Assembly (NCBI GenBank): GCA_036501345.1
Contig: DASYAN010000381.1
Span: forward strand, 1-14,706
Length of the DNA stretch: 14,706 bases
Source of the DNA: DASYAN01 sp036501345
GTDB lineage: Bacteria; Chloroflexota; Ktedonobacteria; Ktedonobacterales; Ktedonobacteraceae
Direction of reading: 5' to 3'
Shown in pieces: positions 6,258 to 14,579 of the stretch (positions within the stretch are counted from its first letter, which is position 1; each line of letters opens with the position of its first letter). Both the position numbers and the translations under genes were made by a program. The notes beneath the pieces were generated by a model that was not told the origin of the DNA, did no database searches, and worked only from the letters and a program-made list of their open reading frames with translations.

Positions 6258-9074
6258 ATGCAGGCACGAGAGACTACCATCAACACATCGATACTCTTCC
6301 AAAACCAACTTCTTGCTACAAAATTCTTTGTACCCATAGTATCACATCCCCTGATCTCGCGTCCCCGTTTAACTGCTCTGCTTCAAGAGAGCCTGAAACG
6401 CCCCCTCACGCTCATCTCTGCACCTGCTGGCTTCGGCAAGACGACCTTACTGGCTAGCTTGGCACAATTATGGCCTGCAAACCATCCTCAGCTCTGCTGG
6501 ATTTCCTTGGACGAAGAGGATAATGACCCACAGATCTTCTGGACCTATGTTTTCACAGCACTGCAGATACAACAACCCAAACGGTTTACCCCGCTATTAA
6601 AGTACCTACATTCACCGCAAGCTCCACCACTTAAGTTTATCCTAACAGTACTCATCAATCTCGTGGCAGAAAGTACTGAGCACTTTGTGCTGATCTTGGA
6701 TGACTATCACTTGATCAGGGAGCAGCAGGTGCATACTAGCCTTTCGTATCTGATCGAGCATTTGCCTGCCCATTTCCATATCATTCTCTCCACACGTGCT
6801 GATCCTCCTTTACCAATCTTACAGTTGCGAGCCCGCCGACAGATCTTAGAAGTGCGTCCCGATCAATTGCGCTGTACAACGCAGGAGACCAGGATCTTCT
6901 TCCAGGAGGTTATGGACATCCAGCTACCTAATGAGGCGATCGAGCAAGTGACGAATCGTACGGAAGGCTGGCTGGTGGGCTTGAAATTGCTCGCCCTTTT
7001 CCTGCCAGAGTGCGCCAATCCTGCCACCGTACTGGAGGAGGTCACCGGGAGCCAGCGCTACATCTTAGACTACTTAATCGAGGAGGTGCTCCGACGACAG
7101 TCGCCAGATATGCAAACCTTTCTGCTCTCCACTTGCATCCTCCAGCATCTCAATGCCTCGCTTTGTGACGCTGTTCTGCAACAGACTGGTAGCCAGCAGA
7201 TGTTAGAACGGATCGAGCAAGCTAATTTATTTATTACGTCCCTCGATAGCAGACGTCAGTGGTATCGCTATCATGCGCTCTTTGCCGAAGCCTTGCGTTG
7301 TCAGATGGAGCAAACACATGCTGATCTGATACCCATCTTGCATCAGCGTGCCAGTATCTGGTATGCCGAGCACAACCAGATTACCCAGGGTATTTTGCAT
7401 GCCTTTCATGCCCACCAATGGCAGTGGGCTGCTGATCTGATCGAGCGTCTCCCTTTGCTATCATTCACCTGGGGAGCTGGTGAACATGATCTGGTCCTGC
7501 TCCGGCAATGGCTCGAGCAATTACCCACAGAGATCGTGCATTCCCGCCCTTGCCTCTGCCTTGCCTGCGCCAGGATGTTGTGGCACATTGCCTCTTACCC
7601 AGTACTCCAAGGCTGGCTCGATGCAGCCGAAACTATGCTGACAGCTTCACTCTCGAGAACTTCACCTGAGCAGGACTCACAACTTCACCAGGACCAACGG
7701 AATCTACTCGGAGAGGTGATCGGTACTCGTGCCTTCCTGCAAAGCTTTCAGGAGGATAGCCAAACTGTCCTCCCACTCTGCCAACAAGCCTTGGCCCTGC
7801 TCTCAGCAGACAATTTCATTGTTCGTGCACACGTCACCAGCAGCCAGCCTATGGCCTACTATGCTTCCACAGCCAACGATGCAGTGGCTGCTATCGAAAG
7901 TGGACTACAAGCTATCTCCCTTGCCCAGACCGCAAGGCATACAACTTTGGCTATTAGCTTGACAGCTAGTACCGTTATCTACATGATTGGAGCAGGGCGG
8001 CTGCATGAGGCACAGAGATTGACCCAGCAAGCAATGCAGTTGGCAGCGCAACCCGGCGAACTTGTATTGCCTATCGGAGGCTGGCTCTCACTCTTTCAAG
8101 GAGAAATCCTGCGTGAGTGGAACAAACTCGATGCCGCTCGCACTCTGGTAGAAGAGGCCATCTTGCAATGCCAACAGACCGAATCGCTTGCATCGCTCGC
8201 TTTTTTGCTCTGGGGGTATAGCATACTGCTGCGTGTTTTTCTGTCGCGAGGAGAACTGGATGCAGCATGTTCTGCCCTCCAGCAGGTTGAACGCATCGGT
8301 TTGAGCATGAACCAGCCACTCTATATCTGTACGTGTTCCTTCCTCACGACAATTGACCAAGTCCGGCTCTGGCTGGCTTGCGGGGACCTAGGGCGTGCCA
8401 CGCACTGGGCGAAAGATCTGGATATCAGAGAGAGGCATGGCTCTCCCTTTGCCTATGAACGGGAAGAGGTGGCATGCGTGCGTATCCTTTTAACACAGGC
8501 TCAGCCAGATCGTGCTCTGCAGCGACTGGAGCCTGTGCTCCAAAGAGCTACTACGGGACAACGCTGGGGTCATGTGATTGAGATACGGTTCTTGCAAGCT
8601 CTAGCCCATCAGATGCTCCACGAGGAAATACAAGCCCTCGACGCCCTCTCTGAAGCAGTTCGCCTAGCCGAGCCAGAAGGCTACATTCGCAGTTTCGTAG
8701 ACGAAGGGGCCTCAATGGCCGCTCTGCTCTTTCGACTACGTGAAGAGCAACACACAGATAGAGTCATCCCCTATCTGGACACCTTGCTCGCTGCTTTTGC
8801 CCAAAAGAGTCAGGTGCAGAAAGATCAGCCGAAGCAGGTGCTAGGATGCACCATGGACCAACCATTGCTGGTCCCCTTGAGTGAGCGAGAACTACAGGTC
8901 CTTCAGTTGCTTGCACATGGCGCATCCAACCAGAAGATTGCCCAAGAACTGCTAATTACTGTTGATACCGTCAAACGCCATGTCAGCCATATCTTCTCCA
9001 AATTATGCGTGCAAAACAGAGTGCAAGCGGTTATACAATCAAAAAATCTCGGTTTATTGACTGAAGAGATTTGA
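6258..9074 (+). CDS. LuxR-family transcriptional regulator, MalT/LAL type
   Basis: A 938-residue regulator of the large ATP-binding LuxR class. The Walker A motif APAGFGKTT spans residues 55-63 and Walker B LILDDY lies at about 145-150, marking a STAND-type NTPase domain in the first third. A long all-alpha middle follows, rich in Leu/Ala/Gln helical repeats of the TPR-like kind that sense the inducer in MalT. The LuxR helix-turn-helix occupies about 874-930, starting LSERELQVLQLLAHG and including the recognition helix region TVDTVKRHVSHIFSKL. Ligand and ATP binding should drive oligomerisation and DNA binding. The start at 6258 has AGGAG eight bases upstream. It is transcribed away from the small gene and radical SAM gene and converges on the receiver protein gene six bases after its stop. 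Target genes are not known. Confidence 0.95.
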   Translation: MQARETTINTSILFQNQLLATKFFVPIVSHPLISRPRLTALLQESLKRPLTLISAPAGFGKTTLLASLAQLWPANHPQLCWISLDEEDNDPQIFWTYVFTALQIQQPKRFTPLLKYLHSPQAPPLKFILTVLINLVAESTEHFVLILDDYHLIREQQVHTSLSYLIEHLPAHFHIILSTRADPPLPILQLRARRQILEVRPDQLRCTTQETRIFFQEVMDIQLPNEAIEQVTNRTEGWLVGLKLLALFLPECANPATVLEEVTGSQRYILDYLIEEVLRRQSPDMQTFLLSTCILQHLNASLCDAVLQQTGSQQMLERIEQANLFITSLDSRRQWYRYHALFAEALRCQMEQTHADLIPILHQRASIWYAEHNQITQGILHAFHAHQWQWAADLIERLPLLSFTWGAGEHDLVLLRQWLEQLPTEIVHSRPCLCLACARMLWHIASYPVLQGWLDAAETMLTASLSRTSPEQDSQLHQDQRNLLGEVIGTRAFLQSFQEDSQTVLPLCQQALALLSADNFIVRAHVTSSQPMAYYASTANDAVAAIESGLQAISLAQTARHTTLAISLTASTVIYMIGAGRLHEAQRLTQQAMQLAAQPGELVLPIGGWLSLFQGEILREWNKLDAARTLVEEAILQCQQTESLASLAFLLWGYSILLRVFLSRGELDAACSALQQVERIGLSMNQPLYICTCSFLTTIDQVRLWLACGDLGRATHWAKDLDIRERHGSPFAYEREEVACVRILLTQAQPDRALQRLEPVLQRATTGQRWGHVIEIRFLQALAHQMLHEEIQALDALSEAVRLAEPEGYIRSFVDEGASMAALLFRLREEQHTDRVIPYLDTLLAAFAQKSQVQKDQPKQVLGCTMDQPLLVPLSERELQVLQLLAHGASNQKIAQELLITVDTVKRHVSHIFSKLCVQNRVQAVIQSKNLGLLTEEI

Positions 9075-9080
9075 TGGATA

Positions 9081-9527
9081 TTATACTGCAAGAAGTTCTG
9101 CTACCAGTTCTAGCAATCTATCCAGATCAAAGGGTTTCTGGAGACATCTGAGATACTCCTTGGCCCTGTTTCCTTGTGGCAGAGCTGCACTCATGAGTAG
9201 TATTGGCGTCTGCTCGTATCCTTGCATTCTCCTGACTCGCTTGACGAGTTCAAAGCCATTCATTCCAGGGAGGCAATAGTCTAGCAAAAATAACTGAGGC
9301 TTAACCATTTGAAGCATATTGAGGGCAGCCTCGCCACTTGAAACAAGAAATACACGACAGGGGGTCTCGTCTTGAAGTATCTCCCAAAGGAGGTTTCCAA
9401 GTGCAGGATTATCCTCGACAACGAGAATACTCTTAACTGTACAAATATCGCTGTTTTCTTGCCGTTGATCCCACATAGCGTCCATCTGATCCGTAGTAGA
9501 TTGTCTTTCGAGAAGCATGTTGGCCAT
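9081..9527 (-). CDS. Stand-alone CheY-like response regulator receiver protein
   Basis: The 148-residue product is one receiver domain after a polar lead of about 30 residues. All key positions are present: the acidic pair E38/D39 (VVEDNP), the phosphoacceptor D83 in LLDYCLPGMNGFEL, the conserved Ser S113 in LLMSA and Lys K131 in LQKPFD. It should therefore be phosphorylated by a histidine kinase not encoded here. No output domain follows, so it acts by protein contact, like CheY or Spo0F. The ATG at 9527 is preferred over the TTG at 9563 because GGGAGGAAGAAG lies upstream of it, although the GGAGG itself is 11 bases away. The gene converges with the LuxR regulator gene with six bases between stops, so the two transcripts may overlap. 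Confidence 0.9.
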   Translation of the reverse strand: MANMLLERQSTTDQMDAMWDQRQENSDICTVKSILVVEDNPALGNLLWEILQDETPCRVFLVSSGEAALNMLQMVKPQLFLLDYCLPGMNGFELVKRVRRMQGYEQTPILLMSAALPQGNRAKEYLRCLQKPFDLDRLLELVAELLAV

Positions 9528-10151
9528 AAAAACTTCTTCCTCCCTTTCTAGCTGCCAGTACAATACACTGCTTTACATCTGGTTTTTCTTCTTGAACATT
9601 TTCTGAATATTTCACCCTGACGGAGATATCCTCTGCACTCTACGGCAACTTTGGATTGTCCATCTCTAGGCTTCTTGCACCTCTATCAGTATAGACGTGC
9701 GCACGGGAGATGTCATGCTACTGGGGAGTGATTCCCGCCACCACCGTATCACTACCACTTTTGTGGGATGAGCTTGCTCAGTCGTATACACCTTCCTCTT
9801 CTATGATAGCCAGTAACTATATAGAAGATGTAGAGAGTAGAAAGGAGAGAGCAGCTAACTAGAACTAGCACAAAAGCAATTAAGAGGCACATATCCAGTA
9901 CTCGAAGGATCGACAGATGATTTCAAATTGCAACAAAAAGGATATGCTCCCTGCCCCAAACAAAAACAGCTAGAGATGTTTGGTGCATTGTAACTATTCA
10001 GATATTTGACTCGTGTTACCTGCTGTGCTAGTGAAAAATTGTACGCGTCTCAACTTTATCTTTGACAAGTGTGTCAAGCTTGTAAAGAGTGTACTCACAT
10101 CAGGGGTCCCATAGCTCAAACAAGCAGTATCCAGACCAGAAAGGAACGGAG
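9528..10151. other. Long divergent intergenic region
   Basis: About 620 bp between the divergent receiver and P450 genes hold no gene I can support; the only small frames (about 18-19 codons at 9803 and 9917) lack ribosome binding sites. A short GGGA/TCCC inverted repeat lies near 9723-9735. The palindrome TTGACA-AGTG-TGTCAA at 10062-10077 is the clearest signal. Both promoters should lie here but no good -35/-10 pair is evident. Confidence 0.6.
10062..10077. promoter_or_regulatory. Palindromic operator candidate upstream of the P450 gene
   Basis: TTGACA (10062-10067) and TGTCAA (10072-10077) are perfect inverted arms around AGTG. The site lies 74 bases before the P450 ATG, and the left arm is a consensus -35 box. 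A -10 is weak (TAAAGA at 10083, 15 bases on). A repressor bound here would cover the -35, a common arrangement for TetR-like dimers. Confidence 0.45.
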
Positions 10152-11513
10152 ATGGCAATCAAGGTGAAAACATCAGCGATAAATAGGGCGCCATTTATCC
10201 GCGAACTCCCATTTATTGGCAGTCTCTATGCCCACATAAACCATCGCTTGAGCTTCTATCAGCACGTAGCTCAGAAATATGGGGATGTTTGCGGCTTCCA
10301 TCTGGGTCCATTCCCCATTATTTTATTCAATGGTCCGGAATATGCTTACAGTATCCTCGTCGAGCACGCCAATGATTTTAGCAAAGGCCAGCTAGTTCAG
10401 AAAGCGCTTGGCCCTTTCACGGGGATCGGCATCTTTTTGAGTGAAGGGGACTCGCATCGAAGACAGCGCAAATTGATAGCTCCAACTTTTCAGCCCCGGC
10501 AGATTAGTAACTATGCCGATACTATGGTCCACTATAGTGAACAAATACAGCAGGACTGGCACGACGAGGCCATAATCGCCATCAATCAGCAGATGAGTAC
10601 ATTAACCATGAGTATTATCGGCAAAGTGCTCTTTGATAGCAACGCCTTTAACGAAACTGATACTCTCTGTAAGGCTGCATTGACAAAAGCTGAACACGCG
10701 GGATATTTGATGTCCAGACCCATTGCTATTCCGTTCAGTTGGCCAACCCCACGCAATCGTCGCACACACAGAGCCATAAAAGTTGTAGAAGACAGACTCC
10801 AACAGATGATTGATGAACGGCGTGCCTCCACACAGGAGCGCAATGACACCCTATCGCTTCTCCTACGTGCTCAGGATGAAGATGAGAGCCAGATGAGCGA
10901 TCAGCAATTGATGGACGAGTGTCTGACTTTGTTCGGGGCTGGCTATGAAACAACGGCAACAGCTCTGACTTGGGCTTGGTATCTGCTCACTACCCATCCT
11001 GCTATTTATCACAAAGTGCTGCAAGAGGTGGATACTGCCCTGCAGGGACGTAGTCCTACCTATGCCGATCTTGTCCATTTGCCTTACTGTTTACAGGTCT
11101 TCAAGGAAGCCCTACGTCTCTATCCACCAGCCTATATCATCCCCAGGGAGGCATTGCACGAGGTTGAGATTGGTAGCTATCTAGTTCCCAAAGGATATCA
11201 CGTCCTGCTTCCGGTATACCTTCTGCATCGCAACCCTGATTACTTCTCCAATCCGAACCAGTTCGATCCTGATCGCTTCACACCAGAGCGCGAAAAAGGG
11301 CTTCCACGCTGTGCCTACATGCCCTTTGGAGCTGGACCACGTATCTGCATCGGCAACCACTTTGCACTGATGGAGGGACAGCTCTTACTGGCAACGCTGG
11401 CACAACGTGTGACTTTTGAGCTAGTACCAGGACCAACGATTGAGCCTGACACAAGTAAAACTGTAATACTTCATCCAAACCACGAGGTGATGATGAAAGC
11501 CATAAAGCGATAG
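10152..11513 (+). CDS. Cytochrome P450 monooxygenase
   Basis: A 453-residue heme monooxygenase with every hallmark. The I-helix oxygen-activation motif GAGYETT is at about 262-268, the K-helix ExxR (EALR) at 319-322, the meander at about 375-390, and the heme loop PFGAGPRICIG with the thiolate ligand C399. The C-helix HRRQRKLIAPTF also fits. The style of these motifs is that of CYP102/CYP110-like and eukaryote-like families, which often hydroxylate fatty acids, terpenes or other lipophilic compounds. No reductase or ferredoxin is encoded nearby, so electrons come from elsewhere. The frame is open from a GTG at 10089, but the ATG at 10152 is preferred because AAGGA precedes it by six bases. 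The gene converges with the aroA-like gene (32 bp between stops). The substrate cannot be told. Confidence 0.96.
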   Translation: MAIKVKTSAINRAPFIRELPFIGSLYAHINHRLSFYQHVAQKYGDVCGFHLGPFPIILFNGPEYAYSILVEHANDFSKGQLVQKALGPFTGIGIFLSEGDSHRRQRKLIAPTFQPRQISNYADTMVHYSEQIQQDWHDEAIIAINQQMSTLTMSIIGKVLFDSNAFNETDTLCKAALTKAEHAGYLMSRPIAIPFSWPTPRNRRTHRAIKVVEDRLQQMIDERRASTQERNDTLSLLLRAQDEDESQMSDQQLMDECLTLFGAGYETTATALTWAWYLLTTHPAIYHKVLQEVDTALQGRSPTYADLVHLPYCLQVFKEALRLYPPAYIIPREALHEVEIGSYLVPKGYHVLLPVYLLHRNPDYFSNPNQFDPDRFTPEREKGLPRCAYMPFGAGPRICIGNHFALMEGQLLLATLAQRVTFELVPGPTIEPDTSKTVILHPNHEVMMKAIKR

Positions 11514-11545
11514 AATATACTTATTATCATAGTACAAAGGCTACA

Positions 11546-12898
11546 TTAGACATTACGAATATCAATACCCAAATGGTGCAATTCCGTGAAAAAATGCGGA
11601 TAGCTCTTTGCAATATGCTCAACTCCAGTGAGTGTCAAACCAAGCCGACTGCGCAGACCGACGATCGTCAGCGCCATCAGCAAGCGATGATCACCCTGGC
11701 CATCAACAACAACACCACCTTCGACGCCCTGTGGACGTCCCTGCACAACGATAGCATCCCGCTGTGGAGAAACACTACAGCCAGCACGCTGTAATTCCGC
11801 ACATAGATCATCAATACGATCGGACTCTTTATAGTGTAAGCTCTCGATATTATAGAAACGGCTTTCACCCTCAGCAAAACAGGCAGCTGCCACCAATACT
11901 GGGATACAGTCGATGATGCGATCGCCATCTAATTCAATACCATGTAAGCATTGTCCTCCTCGTAAGATAAGTGTATCGCCATCTCTGCGCAGATCAGCCC
12001 CCATAGAGCGAAAAGCATCCAACAATGCTTCACCAATTTCATCTCCCCGCCGTAAACGCGCCAGACGTAGTTCACTGAGAGGATTAGTAGTCGCTGTGCA
12101 GGCCGCCAAGAGAGCCGCTGCCGAGGGATAATCACCTGGTATCACATACTCTCGAGGTTGGTAGGCTTGCCCAGATGCGATGACGAAATGGTGTAGTGCT
12201 CCATCATGCTCGACTACAATGCCCGCTTCTTGCAAGACCTCCAGTGTAGCAAGAACCAGAGGTTGGGATTTCAATTCATCTACGACGATGATCTCTAACG
12301 TCTCATCAAGCAAAGGAGCCAGGAAAAGCAGCGAGCTTAAATACTGTGAGCTGCGTGCCCCGGAAATTCTCACATGTCCACCCCGAAGATTGCCTCCACG
12401 GACAGTAATCGGCAAATACCCTTCCGGCCCTGTTCCTTCACACGTTGCCCCAAGAGAAGTAAGTGCTTCCAGCAATTCGCGATTAGGCCGTTTACCCAGC
12501 GACTGCTGGTAATCAGTCACAAATGTTACTTCAGGCAGTAGTGCTCCCAGGCCAAGAAGTAAACGTAAAACAGCCCCGGCATTTCCTACATTGATGGTCA
12601 CAGGCCCACTGCTACGAGGACGCCCAATCCCCTGCACGCAAAGTACACACTGCAGCTCATCTTCCCATGAGAGCTGTACCCCAAGAGCCAGGCAACTACG
12701 AAATAAGGCATCAGTATCATCACTTCGTGCAGGCAAAACAATTCGACTTTCACCTTCCGCTAAAGCGGCCGCAAGCACATATCGCAACGTGTAGTATTTG
12801 GAAGAGGGTACCTGAGGAGTACCATGAATCTGACTCGATGGGCCAATGTAAACATTATCTCCTGATAACGTTGAAATCGTCATCTTTTCTTCTGACAT
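11546..12898 (-). CDS. EPSP synthase (AroA) family enolpyruvyl transferase, divergent
   Basis: The 450-residue product aligns by motif with 3-phosphoshikimate 1-carboxyvinyltransferase, which joins phosphoenolpyruvate to shikimate-3-phosphate in the chorismate pathway. Retained (E. coli counterpart in brackets) are K34 (K22), R39 (R27), R137 (R124), the SSQ at 183-185 (169-171), D330 (D313), K357-E358-x-D-R361 in KESDR (340-344), H404-R405 (385-386) and K431 (K411). Changed are S23 to Y35, T97 to A109, P101 to L113, Y200 to L214 and N336 to S353, several of which contact the shikimate phosphate or ring. Catalysis should be intact while the acceptor may differ. The ATG at 12898 is taken over a TTG at 12949; its ribosome site (GAGAAGA) is modest, and ATG 12883 is possible. 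No other shikimate gene is nearby. Confidence 0.88.
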   Translation of the reverse strand: MSEEKMTISTLSGDNVYIGPSSQIHGTPQVPSSKYYTLRYVLAAALAEGESRIVLPARSDDTDALFRSCLALGVQLSWEDELQCVLCVQGIGRPRSSGPVTINVGNAGAVLRLLLGLGALLPEVTFVTDYQQSLGKRPNRELLEALTSLGATCEGTGPEGYLPITVRGGNLRGGHVRISGARSSQYLSSLLFLAPLLDETLEIIVVDELKSQPLVLATLEVLQEAGIVVEHDGALHHFVIASGQAYQPREYVIPGDYPSAAALLAACTATTNPLSELRLARLRRGDEIGEALLDAFRSMGADLRRDGDTLILRGGQCLHGIELDGDRIIDCIPVLVAAACFAEGESRFYNIESLHYKESDRIDDLCAELQRAGCSVSPQRDAIVVQGRPQGVEGGVVVDGQGDHRLLMALTIVGLRSRLGLTLTGVEHIAKSYPHFFTELHHLGIDIRNV

Positions 12899-12935
12899 AA
12901 CATTTCTTCTCACAACCTTCTTTAAACATGTTAGA

Positions 12936-12947
12936 GTTTGTACAAAC
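12936..12947. promoter_or_regulatory. 12-bp perfect palindrome upstream of the aroA-like gene
   Basis: GTTTGTACAAAC reads the same on both strands and lies 38 bp upstream of the preferred ATG at 12898, within the leader or core promoter. It could be a dimeric repressor site. It is short enough to arise by chance in AT-rich DNA. Confidence 0.3.
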
Positions 12948-13062
12948 AATGTAGCCGAGGCAAACCTTAGTACAGCATAGGATACCAGCAGACTAACTAT
13001 ATCTAGTTTAAGCTACAAAGTAACATTCTGTCGAGAGAAAAATACAAAGATCCCTTACATTG

Positions 13063-13128
13063 TAGGCTCAACAATGGACAATGGTAAACTCAACAATGAA
13101 TACTTATAAACTCAATAATTATGCTCTT
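13063..13128. repeat. Three direct repeats with 22-bp period
   Basis: TAGGCTCAACAATG (from 13063), TAAACTCAACAATG (from 13085) and TAAACTCAATAATT (from 13107) are spaced exactly 22 bp, two turns of the helix, so each repeat faces the same side of DNA. The first copy is also half of an inverted repeat, CATTGT (13058-13063) with ACAATG (13071-13076), and ACAATGG is tandemly doubled at 13071-13084. They lie roughly 90-150 bp upstream of the promoter, an activator position. Confidence 0.6.
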
Positions 13129-13216
13129 GTCCTTCTTTACAAACTTACAAATTTACATATAAATACTACTAGTACAAGTATGCATTCTCTTCTAAAAAAG
13201 ATATGCAAAGTATTGG

Positions 13217-13245
13217 TTGAAAATCGGGATATACTCTGCTATACT
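13217..13245 (+). promoter_or_regulatory. Sigma70-type promoter for the flavin oxidase gene
   Basis: TTGAAA (13217-13222) and TATACT (13240-13245) are 17 bp apart. A second TATACT begins ten bases earlier (13230), without a good -35. The start near 13252 would give a leader of about 50 bases before the ATG at 13302. Confidence 0.6.
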
Positions 13246-13301
13246 TTAAGTCTTATACAAGATTTATTTAGGCACTCTTAGACATGAGAAAGGCAACTAC
13301 C

Positions 13302-14459
13302 ATGTATCAAAAGCACATTACTATTGTAGGGGCAGGCATTGTTGGGCTCTCCACAGCCTTCGCGCTCTTAAAACAGGGTATAAAGAACGTTACAGTACTG
13401 GAGCAAGCCACGGTTAATCATGATAGAGCGGCATCGCATGGACTTTTGCGGCTCATACGCCTAGAATATGGGACAAAGAGGTTTTACACCGAGATGGTAC
13501 AATCCAGTTTCAAGCTTTGGAAAAACTTGGAACAGCACACGCAGCGGACGCTCTACACGCCGACCGGATTGCTTGTCCTCAGTCATGAGGATGATGGTAG
13601 CTATGATACCTTACATGAAGCTGGGTACGCACCAGAACGCCTCACGAGCAATGCCTGTGCACAACGCTTCCCACAATTCAATGCACAAAGCTATAATTTG
13701 TTCACCTATAACACCGAGGCTGGTATGCTCCATGCTTCTACCTGTTTACAAACCCTTAAAGACGCTATTCTGGACCTGGGAGGCTCTATCGTGGAAAATT
13801 CCTCTGTGACACACATCACACACGATAACCAGCTCCTTCCCCTTTGCTTGCATCTCTCCACAGGAGAAAAACTGTCAACAGATCGCGTGGTATTAGCAAC
13901 AGGACCATGGGTACACCGTATGTTAGGAGAACTTCATCTTCCAATACGCTTGACACGCCAATATGTGCTTTATTTCGCCAATCTGGAATCAGCAACCTTT
14001 GGTCTCAATACCTTTCCAGCGTTTATAGCCAATGACCTCTACGGCTTTCCCATCTATAGTACCTGTACTGGCTCCGGCCCAAGCTGGCTAAAAGCGGCAT
14101 CACACCTATTCGGAACAACAGCCGATCCCGACGAGCTTCCCATCATCGATGAAAGCGTTATTAAGCAAGTGACCATGCAATTATACGACCTTATCCCTGC
14201 TCTCCGGCACGCTGAATTAGCAAAGATAGGTTCATGCATCTATGATGTCAGCCCCGATGAAAACTTCATTTTAGATCAATACCCGGGCGATCCACGTATT
14301 ATCTTCGCAACTGGTCTGAGTGGTCACAGTTTCAAATTTGGTCTTTTGCTGGGAGAGATGCTCAGTAGTATGGTATGCGAAACAGAATCCGTAATACCAC
14401 TCGAACGCTTCCGCTTGGCTCGTTTTACCCACGAAACATCCATGCATTCATTCACATGA
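13302..14459 (+). CDS. Monomeric sarcosine oxidase/N-methyltryptophan oxidase-like flavoprotein
   Basis: The 385-residue flavoenzyme belongs to the D-amino-acid-oxidase superfamily, MSOX branch. The FAD-binding ITIVGAGIVGLS is at about residues 6-17. SHGLLRLIRLEYG (about 45-57) replaces the family's SHGDTRIIRHAYG and keeps both Arg (R50, R53). An active-site Lys-x3-His (K264, H268) and Cys C312 in SCIYDVSPDENFILD match K265, H269 and the FAD-linking C315 of monomeric sarcosine oxidase, so FAD is probably covalently bound. GLSGHSFKFG near the end is also typical. Such enzymes oxidise the C-N bond of secondary or cyclic amines (sarcosine, N-methyl-Trp, pipecolate, piperideine carboxylate) using oxygen and releasing peroxide. 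GAAAGG eight bases before the ATG at 13302 favours this start over the ATG at 13284. The exact amine is unknown. Confidence 0.92.
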   Translation: MYQKHITIVGAGIVGLSTAFALLKQGIKNVTVLEQATVNHDRAASHGLLRLIRLEYGTKRFYTEMVQSSFKLWKNLEQHTQRTLYTPTGLLVLSHEDDGSYDTLHEAGYAPERLTSNACAQRFPQFNAQSYNLFTYNTEAGMLHASTCLQTLKDAILDLGGSIVENSSVTHITHDNQLLPLCLHLSTGEKLSTDRVVLATGPWVHRMLGELHLPIRLTRQYVLYFANLESATFGLNTFPAFIANDLYGFPIYSTCTGSGPSWLKAASHLFGTTADPDELPIIDESVIKQVTMQLYDLIPALRHAELAKIGSCIYDVSPDENFILDQYPGDPRIIFATGLSGHSFKFGLLLGEMLSSMVCETESVIPLERFRLARFTHETSMHSFT

Positions 14460-14579
14460 AGTATTACGCCAGAAGACCCAGAAGACAAGGAATGGCTGCT
14501 ATTTATCTCCCTCAATTTCAGGCTTCCTCTACTTAGTGGTACTCTCTTTGCCTTTCATACTTCTTCTTCTCGTGTAGGT

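Larger units (their letters stand above)
12899..13301. other. AT-rich divergent intergenic region with repeats
   Basis: About 400 bp between the divergent aroA-like and flavin oxidase genes, clearly richer in A/T than the genes. It holds the 12-bp palindrome, the 22-bp-period direct repeats and a strong promoter. A 66-codon frame at 13081-13281 starts inside the repeats without a ribosome site and runs through the promoter, so it is not called. Confidence 0.65.

Noticed and set aside
13063..13128. Direct repeats considered as a CRISPR array or plasmid iterons
   Set aside because: The repeats are short and the gaps too small for CRISPR spacers, and no replication gene is nearby; an operator fits better.
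13081..13281. 66-codon plus-strand frame before the flavin oxidase
   Set aside because: It starts within the 22-bp repeats without a ribosome site, reads through the promoter, and its composition reflects AT-rich DNA.
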